From: Litorimonas sp964565335
GTDB lineage: Bacteria > Pseudomonadota > Alphaproteobacteria > Caulobacterales > Maricaulaceae
Assembly: GCA_964565335.1 (NCBI GenBank)
Contig: CAZMEN010000021.1
Location: 1 to 39,468 of the forward strand
DNA: 39,468 bases
Direction: 5' to 3'
A program made the position numbers and the translations under genes. The notes under the pieces were generated by a model. It made no database searches. It was not told the origin of the DNA and saw only the letters and a program-made list of their open reading frames with translations. Positions 16,361 through 25,834 of this stretch are shown piece by piece (position 1 is the stretch's first letter; every line of letters starts with the position of its first letter).

Positions 16361-16677
16361 TACTGGCTTTCAGGTGTTGAAACCTTGATGCCGTCAAGCT
16401 CATCGCTGATAAGAATTTGGCAGCAGAGGCGTGAATTGTCCTGAACGTTTTCAGCGAAATCCAACATGGACTCTTCCATATCATCCATGCCTTTTAATTT
16501 GCCAAGCCAAGCATCATCAACATAGACGTGGCAGGTGGCACAAGCACAGGCTCCGCCGCAATCGGCATCAATTTCTGGCACCATATTTTGAACGGCCGCT
16601 TCCATGATGGAGGTTCCGTTTTTTGCTTCGACTTCGCGGGTTGTGCCCTCGGAGTCAGTGAAAATAATCTTAGCCAT
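16360..16677 (-). CDS. [2Fe-2S] ferredoxin, adrenodoxin type
   Basis: A 105-residue ferredoxin. Cys40, Cys46 and Cys49 follow the CX5CX2C pattern in DCGGACACATC, and the fourth ligand is Cys86 in RLCCQI, 36 residues on, as in adrenodoxin-type proteins. An additional Cys44 lies inside the loop. It is acidic, as expected for an electron carrier to a cytochrome P450, a ferredoxin-dependent oxygenase or iron-sulfur assembly. The start at 16677 gives the family N-terminus MAKIIF. It lies antisense between divL and tsaE, sharing a 48-bp divergent promoter region with tsaE. Its redox partner is not in the window. Confidence 0.93.
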   Translation of the reverse strand: MAKIIFTDSEGTTREVEAKNGTSIMEAAVQNMVPEIDADCGGACACATCHVYVDDAWLGKLKGMDDMEESMLDFAENVQDNSRLCCQILISDELDGIKVSTPESQ

Positions 16678-16725
16678 AATAATAGCGCCTTTACTCGTTA
16701 TCAGAGCTTTATCTAAGGGCTTGCC

Positions 16726-17187
16726 ATGATTTTTCAAGGCGCTATCACTGTAAGTGTGACAGAAATTTCTTGTAAAACTGAAGCTGAAATGTTGGCGGTC
16801 GGCGCGCGGATTGGGGCTGTACTGCAAGCGGGTGATGTCGTGGCCTTGCGCGGTGAACTTGGGGCTGGAAAGACGACTTTGGCGCGCGGACTGATACAAT
16901 CTTTACTGCCAAATGAGGATGTGCCGTCCCCGACCTACACACTCGTTCAGACCTATGATTTGCCGTCTTACGAGTTATGGCATTGCGATCTGTATCGCGT
17001 GAAACACCCCGACGAAATCTATGAGCTGGGTCTTTTGGACGCTTTTGAAGACGCTGTCTGCCTTTTGGAATGGCCTGACAAAATCGCGCCGCATTTGCCC
17101 GAAGCCTTACTGGATGTCGACGTGACATTCTCTGGTGCGGGACGGGTGGTGACCTTTGGCAAGAGCTGGAATGACCGCAATGTCTGA
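16726..17187 (+). CDS. tsaE: tRNA threonylcarbamoyladenosine biosynthesis ATPase TsaE
   Basis: TsaE is the small ATPase that drives the TsaB-TsaD complex making t6A37 in tRNAs reading ANN codons. The 153-residue length is typical. The Walker A motif is GELGAGKTTL, followed by the family motifs SPTYTLVQTY, HCDLYR and LLEWPDK. The last bases overlap the next gene's start (ATG at 17180, stop at 17185-17187), so the following kinase is translationally coupled. Confidence 0.95.
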   Translation: MIFQGAITVSVTEISCKTEAEMLAVGARIGAVLQAGDVVALRGELGAGKTTLARGLIQSLLPNEDVPSPTYTLVQTYDLPSYELWHCDLYRVKHPDEIYELGLLDAFEDAVCLLEWPDKIAPHLPEALLDVDVTFSGAGRVVTFGKSWNDRNV

Positions 17188-18262
17188 GCGCCAAGAGCAA
17201 ATCAGAGCCTTTTTAGAGCGTGCGGGATGGGGAGGTGCAATTCGTGACCCTATCCAAGGCGACGCCTCGACGCGGAGTTACGAACGCTTGCAAAAAGGGA
17301 CAGACAAAACGATTTTGATGAACGCTCCTAAAGGGGCGGAGCTTCCTGCTGAACCAGAAGGAGCAAATGTAGGGCAGCGCAAGGCACTAGGTTACAATGC
17401 GCTCGCCCGTTTGGCTGGGCCGGATATGGAGAGTTTCGTCGCGATTGCATCGGAACTGACGCGGCGGGGTTTTTCTGCGCCTCAAATTATCGCTCATGAT
17501 TTGGAGGCCGGTTTTGTCTTGCTCGAAGATTTCGGCGGGAACGTTTATAATAAAGTGATTGCGGTAGACGCAACACAGGAGCGTCCTCTTTATGAGGCAG
17601 CGGTAGATACACTCGCCGCGATTTACCGCAGCACCTTTCCCAGCATTTTTTCTCATCAAGAAGTGACGTGGCGTCTGCGCGATTATGATGAAGCGGCTCT
17701 TTTGGCGGAAACGGATTTGTTTTTGGATTGGTATGCCAAAGATTACGGCCGTGAATTTCAAGGCGATGTACGGGAGGAGTTTTACGCGCTCTATGCGGAG
17801 AGTTTTAAATATTTAAACGTATGTGCCTCTGGTTTGGCATTGCGAGATTTTCATGCGGAAAACTTGTTTTGGATGCCAAAGAGAGACGGGGTTGCGAATG
17901 TTGGTCTCATCGACTTTCAGGACGCGCTCTTCGTACATCCTGCCTATGATTTGATGAGCCTGATAACGGATATTCGCCGCGATGTTTCACCTGATTTGAA
18001 ACCCTATTTGATGGAGCGGTTCTGCGATAAGGCGGGATTGAAATATGATGAGGATTTTCGCGCCGCCTATGCTGTGATGAGTGTGCAGCGTGGGACGAAG
18101 CTGTTGGGTTTCCCAGTACGAGCAGATTTGAAATTCGGAAAGCCGCAATATCGAGCTTTACTCCCCCGAGTGAAGCGCCATTTGAAGGATGACATGGCCC
18201 ATCCTGCTTTGTCGGATATTAGGCGTTGGTTTGGCCGCAATATGCCTGAGGCTTTGACATGA
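17180..18262 (+). CDS. amgK: AmgK-like amino-sugar anomeric kinase
   Basis: A 360-residue aminoglycoside-phosphotransferase-fold kinase. It shows GDASTRSYERL near the N-terminus, a hinge-like LLEDFGG, the catalytic aspartate and metal-binding asparagine in LRDFHAENL, and IDFQDA. This variant and the partner next to it match AmgK, which phosphorylates MurNAc (and GlcNAc) at C1 for MurU in the peptidoglycan recycling pathway that bypasses de novo UDP-MurNAc synthesis. The start at 17180 overlaps tsaE by eight bases; 17171 is an alternative. The end overlaps the MurU start by four bases (ATGA). Function is inferred from family and pairing. Confidence 0.85.
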   Translation: MSERQEQIRAFLERAGWGGAIRDPIQGDASTRSYERLQKGTDKTILMNAPKGAELPAEPEGANVGQRKALGYNALARLAGPDMESFVAIASELTRRGFSAPQIIAHDLEAGFVLLEDFGGNVYNKVIAVDATQERPLYEAAVDTLAAIYRSTFPSIFSHQEVTWRLRDYDEAALLAETDLFLDWYAKDYGREFQGDVREEFYALYAESFKYLNVCASGLALRDFHAENLFWMPKRDGVANVGLIDFQDALFVHPAYDLMSLITDIRRDVSPDLKPYLMERFCDKAGLKYDEDFRAAYAVMSVQRGTKLLGFPVRADLKFGKPQYRALLPRVKRHLKDDMAHPALSDIRRWFGRNMPEALT

Positions 18263-18981
18263 GCATGTCCATTAAAACGGCTATGGTCATGGCGGCGGGA
18301 TACGGGACGCGGATGCGCCCGCTGACCAATGATCGCTCTAAAGCCATGGTAGAGGTCGGCGGAAAGCCGCTAATTGATCACATGCTCGACCGCCTAGCAG
18401 AGGCAGGGGTTGAGCGCGCTATCGTTAATGTGCACGCCCATGCCTCCCACCTCGAAGTGCATTTGGCAAAACGTATAACGGGCCCAGACATAATTATTTC
18501 CGATGAAAGAGAGGCGCTTCTGGAAACAGGGGGCGGCGTTGTGAAAGCCCTTCCGCTCTTAGGGAATGATCCGATTTTCATCTGTAATATCGATGCTATT
18601 TGGGTCGCGTTTTCGGATGTGTTCTCCGTTCTGAAACAGGCCTGGAAACCGGAACAGATGGATGAGCTGTTACTCTTGGCGCGCAAAGATATGACGCTCG
18701 GCCATGACGGGGCAGGGGATTTCGATTTGGATAAAATGGGGCGGCTGACACGCAGGCAAGGCGAAACGGCGAAATATTACTATAGCGGCGTTCAAATCTT
18801 CAAACCCCATTTAGCCAAACATCATCCCATTGAGAAATTTTCTCGCAATGTGATTTGGAATGAAAGCCTAAAGCGTAAAGGCCTCTATGGCGCAGTCATG
18901 CCTGCATTTTGGATGCATGTGGGTGACCCGCGAGCCCGGTTTGCGGCCGAAGCTGTCCTGTCCGAGGCGAACATTTTGTGA
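18259..18981 (+). CDS. murU: MurU-like MurNAc-1-phosphate uridylyltransferase
   Basis: A 240-residue sugar-phosphate nucleotidyltransferase. The nucleotide-binding signature is AAGYGTRMRPLTNDRSKAMV, the metal-binding aspartate lies in ICNIDAIW, and the C-terminal part has GVQIF and the conserved HVGDP-like tail. The enzyme converts MurNAc-1-phosphate and UTP to UDP-MurNAc. Its start overlaps the kinase stop (ATGA) and its own stop overlaps the addB GTG start, so four genes in a row are translationally coupled. A mannose- or glucose-1-phosphate nucleotidyltransferase is the alternative, but pairing with an AmgK-like kinase favours MurU. Confidence 0.85.
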   Translation: MSMSIKTAMVMAAGYGTRMRPLTNDRSKAMVEVGGKPLIDHMLDRLAEAGVERAIVNVHAHASHLEVHLAKRITGPDIIISDEREALLETGGGVVKALPLLGNDPIFICNIDAIWVAFSDVFSVLKQAWKPEQMDELLLLARKDMTLGHDGAGDFDLDKMGRLTRRQGETAKYYYSGVQIFKPHLAKHHPIEKFSRNVIWNESLKRKGLYGAVMPAFWMHVGDPRARFAAEAVLSEANIL

Positions 18982-21977
18982 GCCTGCAAGGTGTTTATAA
19001 TATGCCTTCAGGCCTGCCTTTTCTGCAATCTTTGGCGAAAGGCATAAAACAAGACTTCGGTGATGACTTATCACGCGCGCTTATCCTTTTACCCACACGC
19101 CGCGCGGTGCGAGGCATTACGGATATTTTTTTAGAGATGGCGCGGGAGGACCCGTCGGGCGTCACGCTCTTGCCGCGCCTGAATACGCTTGCAGACATTG
19201 ACCCCAATGAGCCGCCCTTTGAGCCAGGCGATGTCGCGGGGCTTGTTCCCCCCGCCATTGACGCAACCCAGAGACGGTTCGAGATGGCCCGCGTGATTGA
19301 GCAGTTTTATCGCCGCGCTTCTGACCTGCCATTGGACGCCGCTTCTGCTCTGTCATTGGCCGACCCGCTTCTGGCCATTCTGGACGATGCAGCGGCGGAA
19401 GAAACCAACATTGCTGATTTAGCAAAGCTCGCCGAAATACAGACCTTTGCGGCGGAGCATTTCCAATATCAGGCAGAGCTCTACAAAATCATTCAAACCT
19501 ATTGGCCGCAGAGATTGAAAGAAATTGAGGCTTTGGAACCCAAAGCCAGACAAGTGCGGGTGCTCGACACGCTGACCCGTCAATGGGAAGATAACCCGCC
19601 TGATTACCCCATCATTGTGGCGGGCTCGACGGGTACGCTCGGCGCGACGGCGCGGCTCATGGCCTGTGTCTCCCGATTGCCAAAAGGTGTTGTCGTCCTA
19701 CCGGGGCTGAATAATACAACCAAAAAAGTCTGGGATGCTATTGATGAACAGCACCCACAAAATGCCCTGCGTAATTTATTAAATACAATGGAGGTTACCC
19801 GCGGAGACGTGCCGTCTTGGCCCCATATTCAGGAAACCCCCGCGACGCAAAACCGAGACTTGAAAGCGCGGCGGCAACTCATATCAGAATCGCTAGTGCC
19901 CGTTGACAATACGAGTGATTGGCTCGGCCGCATCAAAACAATACGCGAAAACTTCAAACACTCCGATCCTTTCATCGAAGGCATGAAGGGGTTATCCGTT
20001 CTTGAGGCGGCGAATGATGAAGATGAAGCTCTGAGTATAGCGCTTATATTGCGCGAAACATTAGAAGTGCCGGCCCACACTGCCGCGTTGGTCACACCTG
20101 ACCAGGCTTTGGCGCGGCGCGTTAAGGCGCGCCTGCGGCGCTGGAATATTGATGTCGATTTATCACAAGGCGAACCTCTGGAAGAAACTCCGATAGGCGG
20201 GTTCTTATCGGCGATAATTGATTTGGCGATGGACTGCGAAAACCCTGTTGCTTTATCCGTTATATTCAACCACCCGCTCACCCATTTGGAACAAGACTAT
20301 GGCGAGGTGCGTAGAGCCTGGCAGAGTCTTGAAAAACGCCTGTTCAGAGGTGTGCGTCCTCAGACCGCAAAAGCGACCGAAAAGGATGAAGCCGAACTTC
20401 TGGCCCGGATAAAGAGAGCCTTGTCACCACTCTTGGATTTAACGGGCCATCACAAATCCGAAATCTGGGCTAAGGCCCTCTGGTTGTCAGCGCTAAATAT
20501 TGCATCGCTCGGAAATGAAGATAATCCTTTATGGAACGATTTAGGTGGTAAAGACGCGCAATCTATTTTGCGTTCGCTCATCAATCATGGTGAGAACCTG
20601 CCAGAGATTGACGTCAGGGGAATGTCTCGCCTGTTAGCCGTTTTGATGCGGGGCAAAGTCGTCCGCCGTCCTTTCGGCACCCATCCGCGCCTGTCCATAT
20701 TGGGGCCACTGGAAGCCCGTATGTTATGCGCGGACAGGATTATATTGGGCGGTTTAAACGAGGGCGTCTGGCCTACCACACCACGCGTGGAGCCGTTCCT
20801 CTCTCGCGCCATGCGTCAGTCCGTGGGGCTGTCTTTGCCTGAAAAACGCTTTGGTTTATCAGCGCATGACTTTGCCGAACTCGCCTCTAATCCTGATGTA
20901 ATTCTGACGCGGGCCAAGCGTAGCGGCGGTAGCCCAATGGTCGCTTCGCGCTGGTTATGGCGTTTATCAACACTGTTAGAAGGCGCTCTCGGCAAGGACG
21001 AAGCCGAGGCTGTAATGCAGGATAAACCGCATTATTTGGCTTGGGCGGAGCAATTGGACAGGGCGATACAGATTGAACCCGCCACTGCGCCAACGCCGCG
21101 TCCTGCGCCCGAAGAGCGGTGGCAATTTTCCCGTGGGCGGTCGATTTCTATTACGCAGGTCAAAACATGGATACGCGACCCTTATTCCATATTTGCCAAA
21201 CATGCGCTTGGGCTGACCTCTCTCGACCCATTGGATGCAGATTTAGGCGCTGGTGAGTTTGGAACAGCCATTCATGATGGTCTGGAGCATTTTCTAAGCG
21301 CGCATAAAACGGACGGCGCTGACCAAACCGTGGCGCGGCTCGTTTCATTTCTAGAAGAGTCTTTTAAAACGTCAGCTTACGCGCCGGAGGAAATATCCAA
21401 AGAGGCCTCTCGGTTTGGACGTATTGCCGAAAACTTTCTCGATTGGCTAAAAACCCGCCGAAAAGACGGATTTGATGTTTGCGGAATTGAAGAAAAAGCA
21501 GATTATTTCATTGAAAGTCTGAATTTCACATTGCGCGGCAAAGCCGATTTAATCGAACGCCGCCCTGATGGGTATGGCGTTATTGATTATAAAACCGGAT
21601 CACCTTCCACCGTAAAGGTTGTGAAGGCGGGTTTCGATCCGCAATTGCCCTTGACCGCGTGGCTTCTCAGCAAAGGCGGTTTTAAAGACCTCCCAAAAGG
21701 AGAGACGGTTGAACTCGGCTATGTGCGGGTGAAAGGCTCAAATGATGACTTTGACCATACACAGCTCACCGTGCCGCATGCGAAGGCAGGACTAAGCGCG
21801 GAGGACTATGCGCAAGAGGCATTTGAAACGCTGAAAAAACTTATTCTCCATTACGATCAGAAAACAACGGATTATGCCTCGCAGCCTCGTATTCAATACA
21901 CGCATGATTATGGCGAATTTGATGATTTGGCGCGGCGGGGCGAATGGGCCGCTCTGGGGCGGGAGAGCGGGTCATGA
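18978..21977 (+). CDS. addB: Double-strand break repair protein AddB, alphaproteobacterial type
   Basis: A 999-residue partner of AddA in the AddAB helicase-nuclease that resects DNA ends for RecA. It has the inactive helicase-like N-terminal region (LLPTRRAVRGITDIF near residue 35), a central helicase-like region (RIILGGLNEGVWP) and a RecB-family nuclease domain at the C-terminus, with catalytic Asp and Lys in GVIDYKTGSP near residue 870. The GTG start overlaps the murU stop; an ATG at 19002 is an alternative. It overlaps addA by four bases. Confidence 0.94.
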   Translation: MSLQGVYNMPSGLPFLQSLAKGIKQDFGDDLSRALILLPTRRAVRGITDIFLEMAREDPSGVTLLPRLNTLADIDPNEPPFEPGDVAGLVPPAIDATQRRFEMARVIEQFYRRASDLPLDAASALSLADPLLAILDDAAAEETNIADLAKLAEIQTFAAEHFQYQAELYKIIQTYWPQRLKEIEALEPKARQVRVLDTLTRQWEDNPPDYPIIVAGSTGTLGATARLMACVSRLPKGVVVLPGLNNTTKKVWDAIDEQHPQNALRNLLNTMEVTRGDVPSWPHIQETPATQNRDLKARRQLISESLVPVDNTSDWLGRIKTIRENFKHSDPFIEGMKGLSVLEAANDEDEALSIALILRETLEVPAHTAALVTPDQALARRVKARLRRWNIDVDLSQGEPLEETPIGGFLSAIIDLAMDCENPVALSVIFNHPLTHLEQDYGEVRRAWQSLEKRLFRGVRPQTAKATEKDEAELLARIKRALSPLLDLTGHHKSEIWAKALWLSALNIASLGNEDNPLWNDLGGKDAQSILRSLINHGENLPEIDVRGMSRLLAVLMRGKVVRRPFGTHPRLSILGPLEARMLCADRIILGGLNEGVWPTTPRVEPFLSRAMRQSVGLSLPEKRFGLSAHDFAELASNPDVILTRAKRSGGSPMVASRWLWRLSTLLEGALGKDEAEAVMQDKPHYLAWAEQLDRAIQIEPATAPTPRPAPEERWQFSRGRSISITQVKTWIRDPYSIFAKHALGLTSLDPLDADLGAGEFGTAIHDGLEHFLSAHKTDGADQTVARLVSFLEESFKTSAYAPEEISKEASRFGRIAENFLDWLKTRRKDGFDVCGIEEKADYFIESLNFTLRGKADLIERRPDGYGVIDYKTGSPSTVKVVKAGFDPQLPLTAWLLSKGGFKDLPKGETVELGYVRVKGSNDDFDHTQLTVPHAKAGLSAEDYAQEAFETLKKLILHYDQKTTDYASQPRIQYTHDYGEFDDLARRGEWAALGRESGS

Positions 21978-24900
21978 GTACGGCTTATAACATAGCCGTC
22001 GCCGCGCAATCGGACGCGGCCAATCCCAAACAAACCCGTATGGTGTCCGCCAATGCGGGGTCTGGCAAAACGCGCGTTTTGGTCGATAGGGTTTCGCGTA
22101 TTCTTCTCCAAAAAGTCGAGCCTGAACATATTCTATGCCTGACCTATACCAAGGCGGCGGCGACAGAAATGCAAGACAGGCTATATGAAAAACTGGGTGC
22201 GTGGTCGATTTTGGATAAGGCGGCCCTTGAGACGGAATTGAACGACTTGTTAGGCGAAGAGTTTCACGATATTGCGCTGGCTCGCCGCCTCTTTGCGAAA
22301 GCTCTGGAAACGCCTGAAGGGTTGAAGGTGCAAACCATTCACGCTTTTTGCGAGCGCGTGCTGTCGCGCTTTCCAATTGAGGCCGGAATTCTACCCGGAT
22401 ATGAACCGATAGAGGATGCGGAAATCACGGCTCTCTCGCAAGAGGTCCGCAAGGCTCTGCTAATACAAGCGATGGAAAACCCCAAAGGGGAGGTTAATCA
22501 AGCCATCCAAACACTGAGTTTGAAAATGGCGGACCAGACGTTGGACGGCCTTTTCACATGGATGGCCTATGCCGGGGAGGGCATTGCAAATTGGGAAGAG
22601 GCAGGCGGTGTTGCCGAGCTAGAGACAACTCTTGGCGTAAAAGCGAGCGATACGATTGAAACCTATGTGGCCCGTTTCTGGGGTAATACAGATGAAGAAA
22701 TCCTCCTCGCTGCGATTCCGGTTTTGGAAGCAGGATTAAAGACGGATGTAAAGGTAGCCGAGTATATTCGGGACTCTTTAAAAATGGGCGGGACATTGGG
22801 AGCCGCTTATACTTACGCCTCTGTATTTCTCACGCAAGCCGGAAGCTTGCGCAAAGCTCCCGTTACGAAGAGAACGATGGAAGCGACGCAGGATTGGTTC
22901 TCCGCTGACGGAAAAGAGGCGGCTCGTGTTCTTCAATTTTTTGATGAACTGAAAGCGTTACAACTCTATGAACTCACCCGCGCTGTTTTCACATTGGCCG
23001 CGCCTTATGCGGAACTGTTTGCCAAGGCAAAACGCGATAGGCGGGTATTGGATTTCAATGACCAAATCCTTCTCGTTAAAGACCTGCTCAACCGCAAAGC
23101 CGTGTCTGATTGGGTGCGTTACAAACTGGATGGCGGGATAGAACATATCCTGCTTGATGAAGCGCAGGACACCTCACCCGAACAATGGGCGATTATCAAT
23201 AGTTTGGCTGAGAACTTCATCCAAGACAGTCCTGACCGAGACCCGAATAAGCCGCGAACACTGTTTGCGGTGGGCGATGAAAAACAGTCTATTTACGGGT
23301 TCCAAGGGGCCAAGCCGGAACAGTTTTTATCGGAAATACAAAAGCGGCTTATCGGTGAAGCGCGTCAGGTTCGTATGACGATGTCTTTCCGGTCGTCGCA
23401 AACCGTTCTGAATGTGGTGGACGCCTTTTTAGAAAAACAAGGCGGTCGTCGGGCTATGTTCGATGTCGAAAATGACCCAAAGGGCTCGGATATTGAAAAC
23501 CATGCCGCTTTCCGAAAAGATGAAGGCTTTGTCGAGCTATGGCCTCTCTCGCTTCGGCCAGAGACAGGTGAGGAAAATGCGCCTTGGGATACGACCCCTG
23601 TTAACGCGGTCAGCGAAGGCGACCAACGAGAGGTATTGGCGCAGAAACTTGCGGAGAGAATCCGAACGTGGTTGGACGCAGGGGAAGCCGTTTTTGATCG
23701 AGAGCTAAAACGGCATCGGGCCATGCAGGCAGGAGACATTCTTATTCTCGTGCGGACGCGCGGGGACAGTAATAACTCGCTTTATGACGCGATTATCCGT
23801 CATTTGAAATTACAAAATATTCCGCTTGCGGGGGCTGACCGCATAAAATTATCGGATGCGATGATTGTGCGCGATCTGCTGTCTTTGTCGCGGTTCGTGC
23901 TTCTGCCTCGTGATGATTTATCTCTCGCTGAAGTCTTGAAAGGGCCAATCTTTGGATTGGATGATATGCAGCTTTTAAAGCTCGCAACGGGGCGGGGGAA
24001 GCAATCGCTTTGGCAGGCAGTGCGTGAGCGGGACGCAGAATTGGCGCGGCAATTAGAGCGCTTTATTTTCTTGTCTCGTAATCATTCGCCTTATGAGTTT
24101 TTCTCCGCTGTTTTAGATGAAACCGACGCGTCGGGACACAGTATTAAACGCCGTTTCTATAAACGTCTGGGTATGGAGTCGCGGGAAGCACTAGATGTGT
24201 TTCTGGGCCGCGCCATGGACCATCAGCAAACGGGTGTGCCGAGCCTGCAATATTTCGTTCGCGGTTTTAACGGCGATGACGCGCAGGTCAAACGTGATAT
24301 GGATGCAGCCAAAGGGCAAGTGCGGGTGATGACCGTGCACGGCGCCAAAGGTTTAGAGGCCCCCGTGGTTATCTTGCCCGACACAACACAAGTGCCGACC
24401 TATAAGGATACGCTTGTGCCTTTTGGAGAAGGGTATTTCCTCAAATCCTCTAAATCAGATTTGCCGCAGGTTTTGGAACCGTTTATCGAGGCGGGTCAAG
24501 CGCGGCAAGATCAAGAACAATTACGTCTTCTATATGTCGCCCTCACGCGGGCCGAGAGCCGTCTGGTGATTTGCGGACATCAAATTGGGAGTGATAAAAA
24601 TCCGTATAAAGAGGGATCTTGGTATGATTGGATGTCGCGGACTTTTGAGGGGTTGGACACTCAGACCTTTGAAACGTCTTTTGGAAAAGGGCTGAGCTAT
24701 GGTTGGCGAGAGACCGCAGAGGTTTCGACAGTGGTTGCTTCAGAGTCTGCCTCTGTAAAGCTTCCGGAATGGGTCTTTCAAGAGCCGCGAGAAGAAGATA
24801 CGGCTCGCCAACGCTTAAGTCCGTCGCGTCTTCTTGCAGATCGGGAAGGCTATAAAGAGCCAACGGAGCCTGTCGAAGGTTTAAGCCCTCTACAACGCGG

Positions 24901-25438
24901 TATTATTGTGCATCAGCTTTTAGAGGTTTTGCCAAACTACAAAGCCGAGCAGAGACCTGAAAAAGCCATGGCGATTTTAGGAACTTATCGGGATCTAAGT
25001 CCTAATGAGCGCGATAGCCTCATCTCCGAAGTCTTTGTGGTCTTGGACAATCCGCAATTTTCGGTTCTTTGGGGCGAGGGTACACAGGCCGAGGTTAGTT
25101 TGGCAGGGCAAATAATCGGGTTGCCAGAGCAGTGGGATTTTAGCGCTAAAATCGACCGCCTCTGCGTTACTGAGAGTGAAGTTTTGATTATTGATTATAA
25201 GTCCAACCAAAGCGTGCCTGACAATGAGGATGCGGTGGATGATGTTTATGTAGGCCAAATGGCGGCTTATCAAGCTTTGGCGCGGCAGCAATATCCCGGG
25301 AAGACTGTGAAATGCGGCTTGCTCTGGACGGCAGCGCCAAAGCTGATGTGGTTAAGTTCACAGAAACTTGAGCACGCCTTGACGAAGATAGGCATGCTTC
25401 CTAACTACAATGAAGACACAGATTTATTGCGCTTATAG
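21974..25438 (+). CDS. addA: Double-strand break repair helicase AddA
   Basis: A 1155-residue UvrD-family helicase with a C-terminal nuclease domain. The Walker A motif is ANAGSGKTR at about residues 26-34; motif Ia region LCLTYTKAAATEM follows; Walker B with motif II is LLDEAQDTSPEQW near residue 393; then GDEKQSIYGFQGA, VMTVHGAKGLE and LLYVALTRAE. The nuclease site is LIIDYKSNQ near residue 1073. The start at 21974 overlaps the addB stop (ATGA) and has GGGAG upstream; the frame is open from 21944. With AddB it processes double-strand breaks in the cytoplasm. Confidence 0.96.
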   Translation: MSTAYNIAVAAQSDAANPKQTRMVSANAGSGKTRVLVDRVSRILLQKVEPEHILCLTYTKAAATEMQDRLYEKLGAWSILDKAALETELNDLLGEEFHDIALARRLFAKALETPEGLKVQTIHAFCERVLSRFPIEAGILPGYEPIEDAEITALSQEVRKALLIQAMENPKGEVNQAIQTLSLKMADQTLDGLFTWMAYAGEGIANWEEAGGVAELETTLGVKASDTIETYVARFWGNTDEEILLAAIPVLEAGLKTDVKVAEYIRDSLKMGGTLGAAYTYASVFLTQAGSLRKAPVTKRTMEATQDWFSADGKEAARVLQFFDELKALQLYELTRAVFTLAAPYAELFAKAKRDRRVLDFNDQILLVKDLLNRKAVSDWVRYKLDGGIEHILLDEAQDTSPEQWAIINSLAENFIQDSPDRDPNKPRTLFAVGDEKQSIYGFQGAKPEQFLSEIQKRLIGEARQVRMTMSFRSSQTVLNVVDAFLEKQGGRRAMFDVENDPKGSDIENHAAFRKDEGFVELWPLSLRPETGEENAPWDTTPVNAVSEGDQREVLAQKLAERIRTWLDAGEAVFDRELKRHRAMQAGDILILVRTRGDSNNSLYDAIIRHLKLQNIPLAGADRIKLSDAMIVRDLLSLSRFVLLPRDDLSLAEVLKGPIFGLDDMQLLKLATGRGKQSLWQAVRERDAELARQLERFIFLSRNHSPYEFFSAVLDETDASGHSIKRRFYKRLGMESREALDVFLGRAMDHQQTGVPSLQYFVRGFNGDDAQVKRDMDAAKGQVRVMTVHGAKGLEAPVVILPDTTQVPTYKDTLVPFGEGYFLKSSKSDLPQVLEPFIEAGQARQDQEQLRLLYVALTRAESRLVICGHQIGSDKNPYKEGSWYDWMSRTFEGLDTQTFETSFGKGLSYGWRETAEVSTVVASESASVKLPEWVFQEPREEDTARQRLSPSRLLADREGYKEPTEPVEGLSPLQRGIIVHQLLEVLPNYKAEQRPEKAMAILGTYRDLSPNERDSLISEVFVVLDNPQFSVLWGEGTQAEVSLAGQIIGLPEQWDFSAKIDRLCVTESEVLIIDYKSNQSVPDNEDAVDDVYVGQMAAYQALARQQYPGKTVKCGLLWTAAPKLMWLSSQKLEHALTKIGMLPNYNEDTDLLRL

Positions 25439-25447
25439 GAGGCTTTC

Positions 25448-25768
25448 ATGGCCACAGTAAAAGTATCAGATTCTACCTTCAAATCAGACGTTATCGACTC
25501 TGATCAGCCCGTTCTTGTAGATTTTTGGGCGGAGTGGTGCGGCCCTTGTAAGCAAATTGGCCCTGCTTTGGAGCAGATTTCCGAGGAAATGGGCGACCAA
25601 ATTAAAATTGCCAAAGTCAATATTGATGATGATCCGGAAACGCCGGCTAAATTCCATGTTCGCGGTATTCCGACGCTCATGATCTTTAAGGGCGGCCAAG
25701 TTGTTGCGACGAAAGTCGGCGCCATGACAAAAACCAAATTACAAGAATGGGTGTCTGAACACGCTTAA
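25448..25768 (+). CDS. trxA: Thioredoxin 1
   Basis: A 106-residue thioredoxin with the redox motif WCGPCK, the cis-proline in RGIPTLMIF and the buried FWAEWC context. It reduces disulfides in enzymes such as ribonucleotide reductase and methionine sulfoxide reductase, using thioredoxin reductase encoded elsewhere. A strong TAGGAGG ribosome-binding site overlaps the addA stop codon nine bases before the start, so it is expected to be translated well from the addBA transcript, probably with extra promoters. A clear terminator follows. Confidence 0.98.
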   Translation: MATVKVSDSTFKSDVIDSDQPVLVDFWAEWCGPCKQIGPALEQISEEMGDQIKIAKVNIDDDPETPAKFHVRGIPTLMIFKGGQVVATKVGAMTKTKLQEWVSEHA

Positions 25769-25792
25769 CGCCTATATCTGATTAAGATTGAA

Positions 25793-25822
25793 AAGCCTTC
25801 GGTTTCGCCGAAGGCTTTTTTT
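25793..25822 (+). terminator. Rho-independent terminator after trxA
   Basis: The stem AGCCTTCGG pairs with CCGAAGGCT around a five-base loop and is followed by eight T. It ends the rightward group and lies 12 bases before the convergent end of the lipoprotein operon. Read from the other strand it has only a short T-run, so it may work weakly in that direction. Confidence 0.92.
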
Positions 25823-25834
25823 TACCGCGAGAAG

